This document shows, one piece after another, positions 63,454 to 64,000 of a stretch of DNA of 64,000 bases (positions within the stretch are counted from its first letter, which is position 1; every line of letters begins with the position of its first letter). The notes beneath the pieces are model-generated. The model worked only from the letters and a program-made list of their open reading frames with translations, ran no database searches and was not told where the DNA came from. Made by a program: the position numbers and the translations under genes. This stretch comes from Cyclobacteriaceae bacterium. GTDB lineage: Bacteria > Bacteroidota > Bacteroidia > Cytophagales > Cyclobacteriaceae. The stretch spans positions 62,001 to 126,000 of the forward strand of contig JAEUUG010000016.1 in NCBI GenBank assembly GCA_016787565.1. Reading direction: 5' to 3'.

Positions 63454-64000
63454 ATGGAAAAATCAGTTCCCACATGGGTTGATAAAAATCTGTACCCGTT
63501 TCAGTCACGTTGGCTGAACGTGGACGACTTCAATCTTCACTACATTGATGAAGGCAAGGGCGACACTTTGCTTTTTGTACATGGAACACCCGAATGGTCT
63601 TTTGGCTTTCGCGATCTGATTAAAGACCTCCGCGAAAATTACCGTTGTATTGCACTTGATTTATTAGGTTTCGGCCTTTCGGATAAACCCCGCGATGCGG
63701 ATTATACGTGCGCAGCGCATGCCATCCGGTTAAAAAAATTTATTGAGCAGGCAGGCTTAAAAAACTTTTCCATCGTAGCTAACGATTTTGGCGGGGGCAT
63801 CAGCATGAGCTATGTGCTGGCATATCCGGAAAACATCCGGAAAATTATTCTATTCAATACCTGGATGTGGTCACTCATAAATGACAAGCATTATCGTGGT
63901 CCGTCAAAAATTGTGAATACCTGGCTAGGAAAATTTTTATACCTGAACCTGAATTTCCCCGTGAATACGGTAATGCCTGCCGCCTATGCCAACAAGCAAA
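63454..64000 (+). CDS. Alpha/beta hydrolase, haloalkane-dehalogenase-like, 3' end outside window
   Basis: The reading frame opens at ATG 63454 and runs off the window, giving 182 residues. The oxyanion segment is HGTPEWSF (43-50), and the nucleophile elbow is VANDFGGG with Asp at residue 111 in place of Ser, as in haloalkane dehalogenases and related epoxide hydrolases. Dehalogenases usually have HGNPTWS and QDWGG, so the halide-binding Asn and Trp are changed here and activity on haloalkanes is doubtful. The His and second acid lie beyond the edge. Confidence 0.8.
   Translation, partial: MEKSVPTWVDKNLYPFQSRWLNVDDFNLHYIDEGKGDTLLFVHGTPEWSFGFRDLIKDLRENYRCIALDLLGFGLSDKPRDADYTCAAHAIRLKKFIEQAGLKNFSIVANDFGGGISMSYVLAYPENIRKIILFNTWMWSLINDKHYRGPSKIVNTWLGKFLYLNLNFPVNTVMPAAYANKQ

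Noticed and set aside
1..64000. CRISPR array, tRNA or rRNA genes, insertion sequence, prophage
   Set aside because: No regularly spaced repeats, no cloverleaf or rRNA-like conserved segment, no transposase or phage structural gene was found on either strand by inspection.

Overview
This looks like a chromosomal segment of a Bacteroidota genome, probably of the order Cytophagales. The evidence is AT-leaning DNA, FtsX-like permeases paired with a PadR regulator, Reg_prop/Y_Y_Y sensor kinases, SWIB proteins with histone-like tails, several Tat-exported Gfo/Idh/MocA oxidoreductases, dipeptide epimerase next to DUF1611, and promoter-like TAnnTTTG elements. No phage, insertion sequence, CRISPR array, rRNA or tRNA gene was found. 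The genus assignment is inference.

Layout. 0-6 kb: partial DAACS symporter, truA, a cold-shock protein, a YtcJ-type amidohydrolase and an S9 peptidase. 6-13 kb: an FtsX-like permease, a CsbD-like protein, then ThuA plus two exported Gfo/Idh/MocA proteins, and a membrane kinase-like protein with a phosphoacceptor helix but no ATPase domain. 14-21.6 kb: a SWIB/histone-tail protein, a class C beta-lactamase-like hydrolase, a GNAT enzyme, then a run of an exported Gfo/Idh protein, a beta-lactamase/D-aminoacylase fusion and an ATE-like aminoacyl-transferase. 22-31.7 kb: YfiR-like protein, pirin, PadR plus permease, a lipoprotein, NIPSNAP, an orphan receiver, DUF6544, truncated globin, PgeF. 31.7-45 kb: alcohol dehydrogenase, TPR kinase, PhnA-C, cupin, universal stress protein, a frame-disrupted SPFH protein preceded by a 38-residue membrane peptide, two overlapping class III cyclase genes, a beta-propeller protein, a WalJ-like hydrolase, a lipoprotein and DUF3592. 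45-64 kb: DUF3817, cold-shock domain protein, HNH protein, another Gfo/Idh, arfB, rhodanese, a large propeller kinase, MFS carrier, FAD/Fe-S oxidoreductase, double-DTG protease, dipeptide epimerase with DUF1611, lipocalin-like protein, rlmN, a CarboxypepD_reg-like protein and a partial alpha/beta hydrolase.

How the genes work together. Much of the window serves the cell envelope and scavenging: exported sugar oxidoreductases with ThuA suggest periplasmic oxidation or isomerisation of sugars, while the serine hydrolases, D-aminoacylase fusion, S9 peptidase and dipeptide epimerase suggest handling of peptides and murein fragments. Signalling is rich but mostly orphan.

The most interesting observation is the cyclase pair at 39.3-41.4 kb. 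The two membrane proteins are adjacent, overlap by ATGA, and have complementary catalytic defects: the first lacks the first metal-binding Asp but keeps the Asn/Arg transition-state pair, and the second keeps both Asp but lacks the Asn/Arg pair. This is the division of labour seen between the C1 and C2 halves of animal adenylyl cyclase and suggests an obligate two-gene heterodimer.
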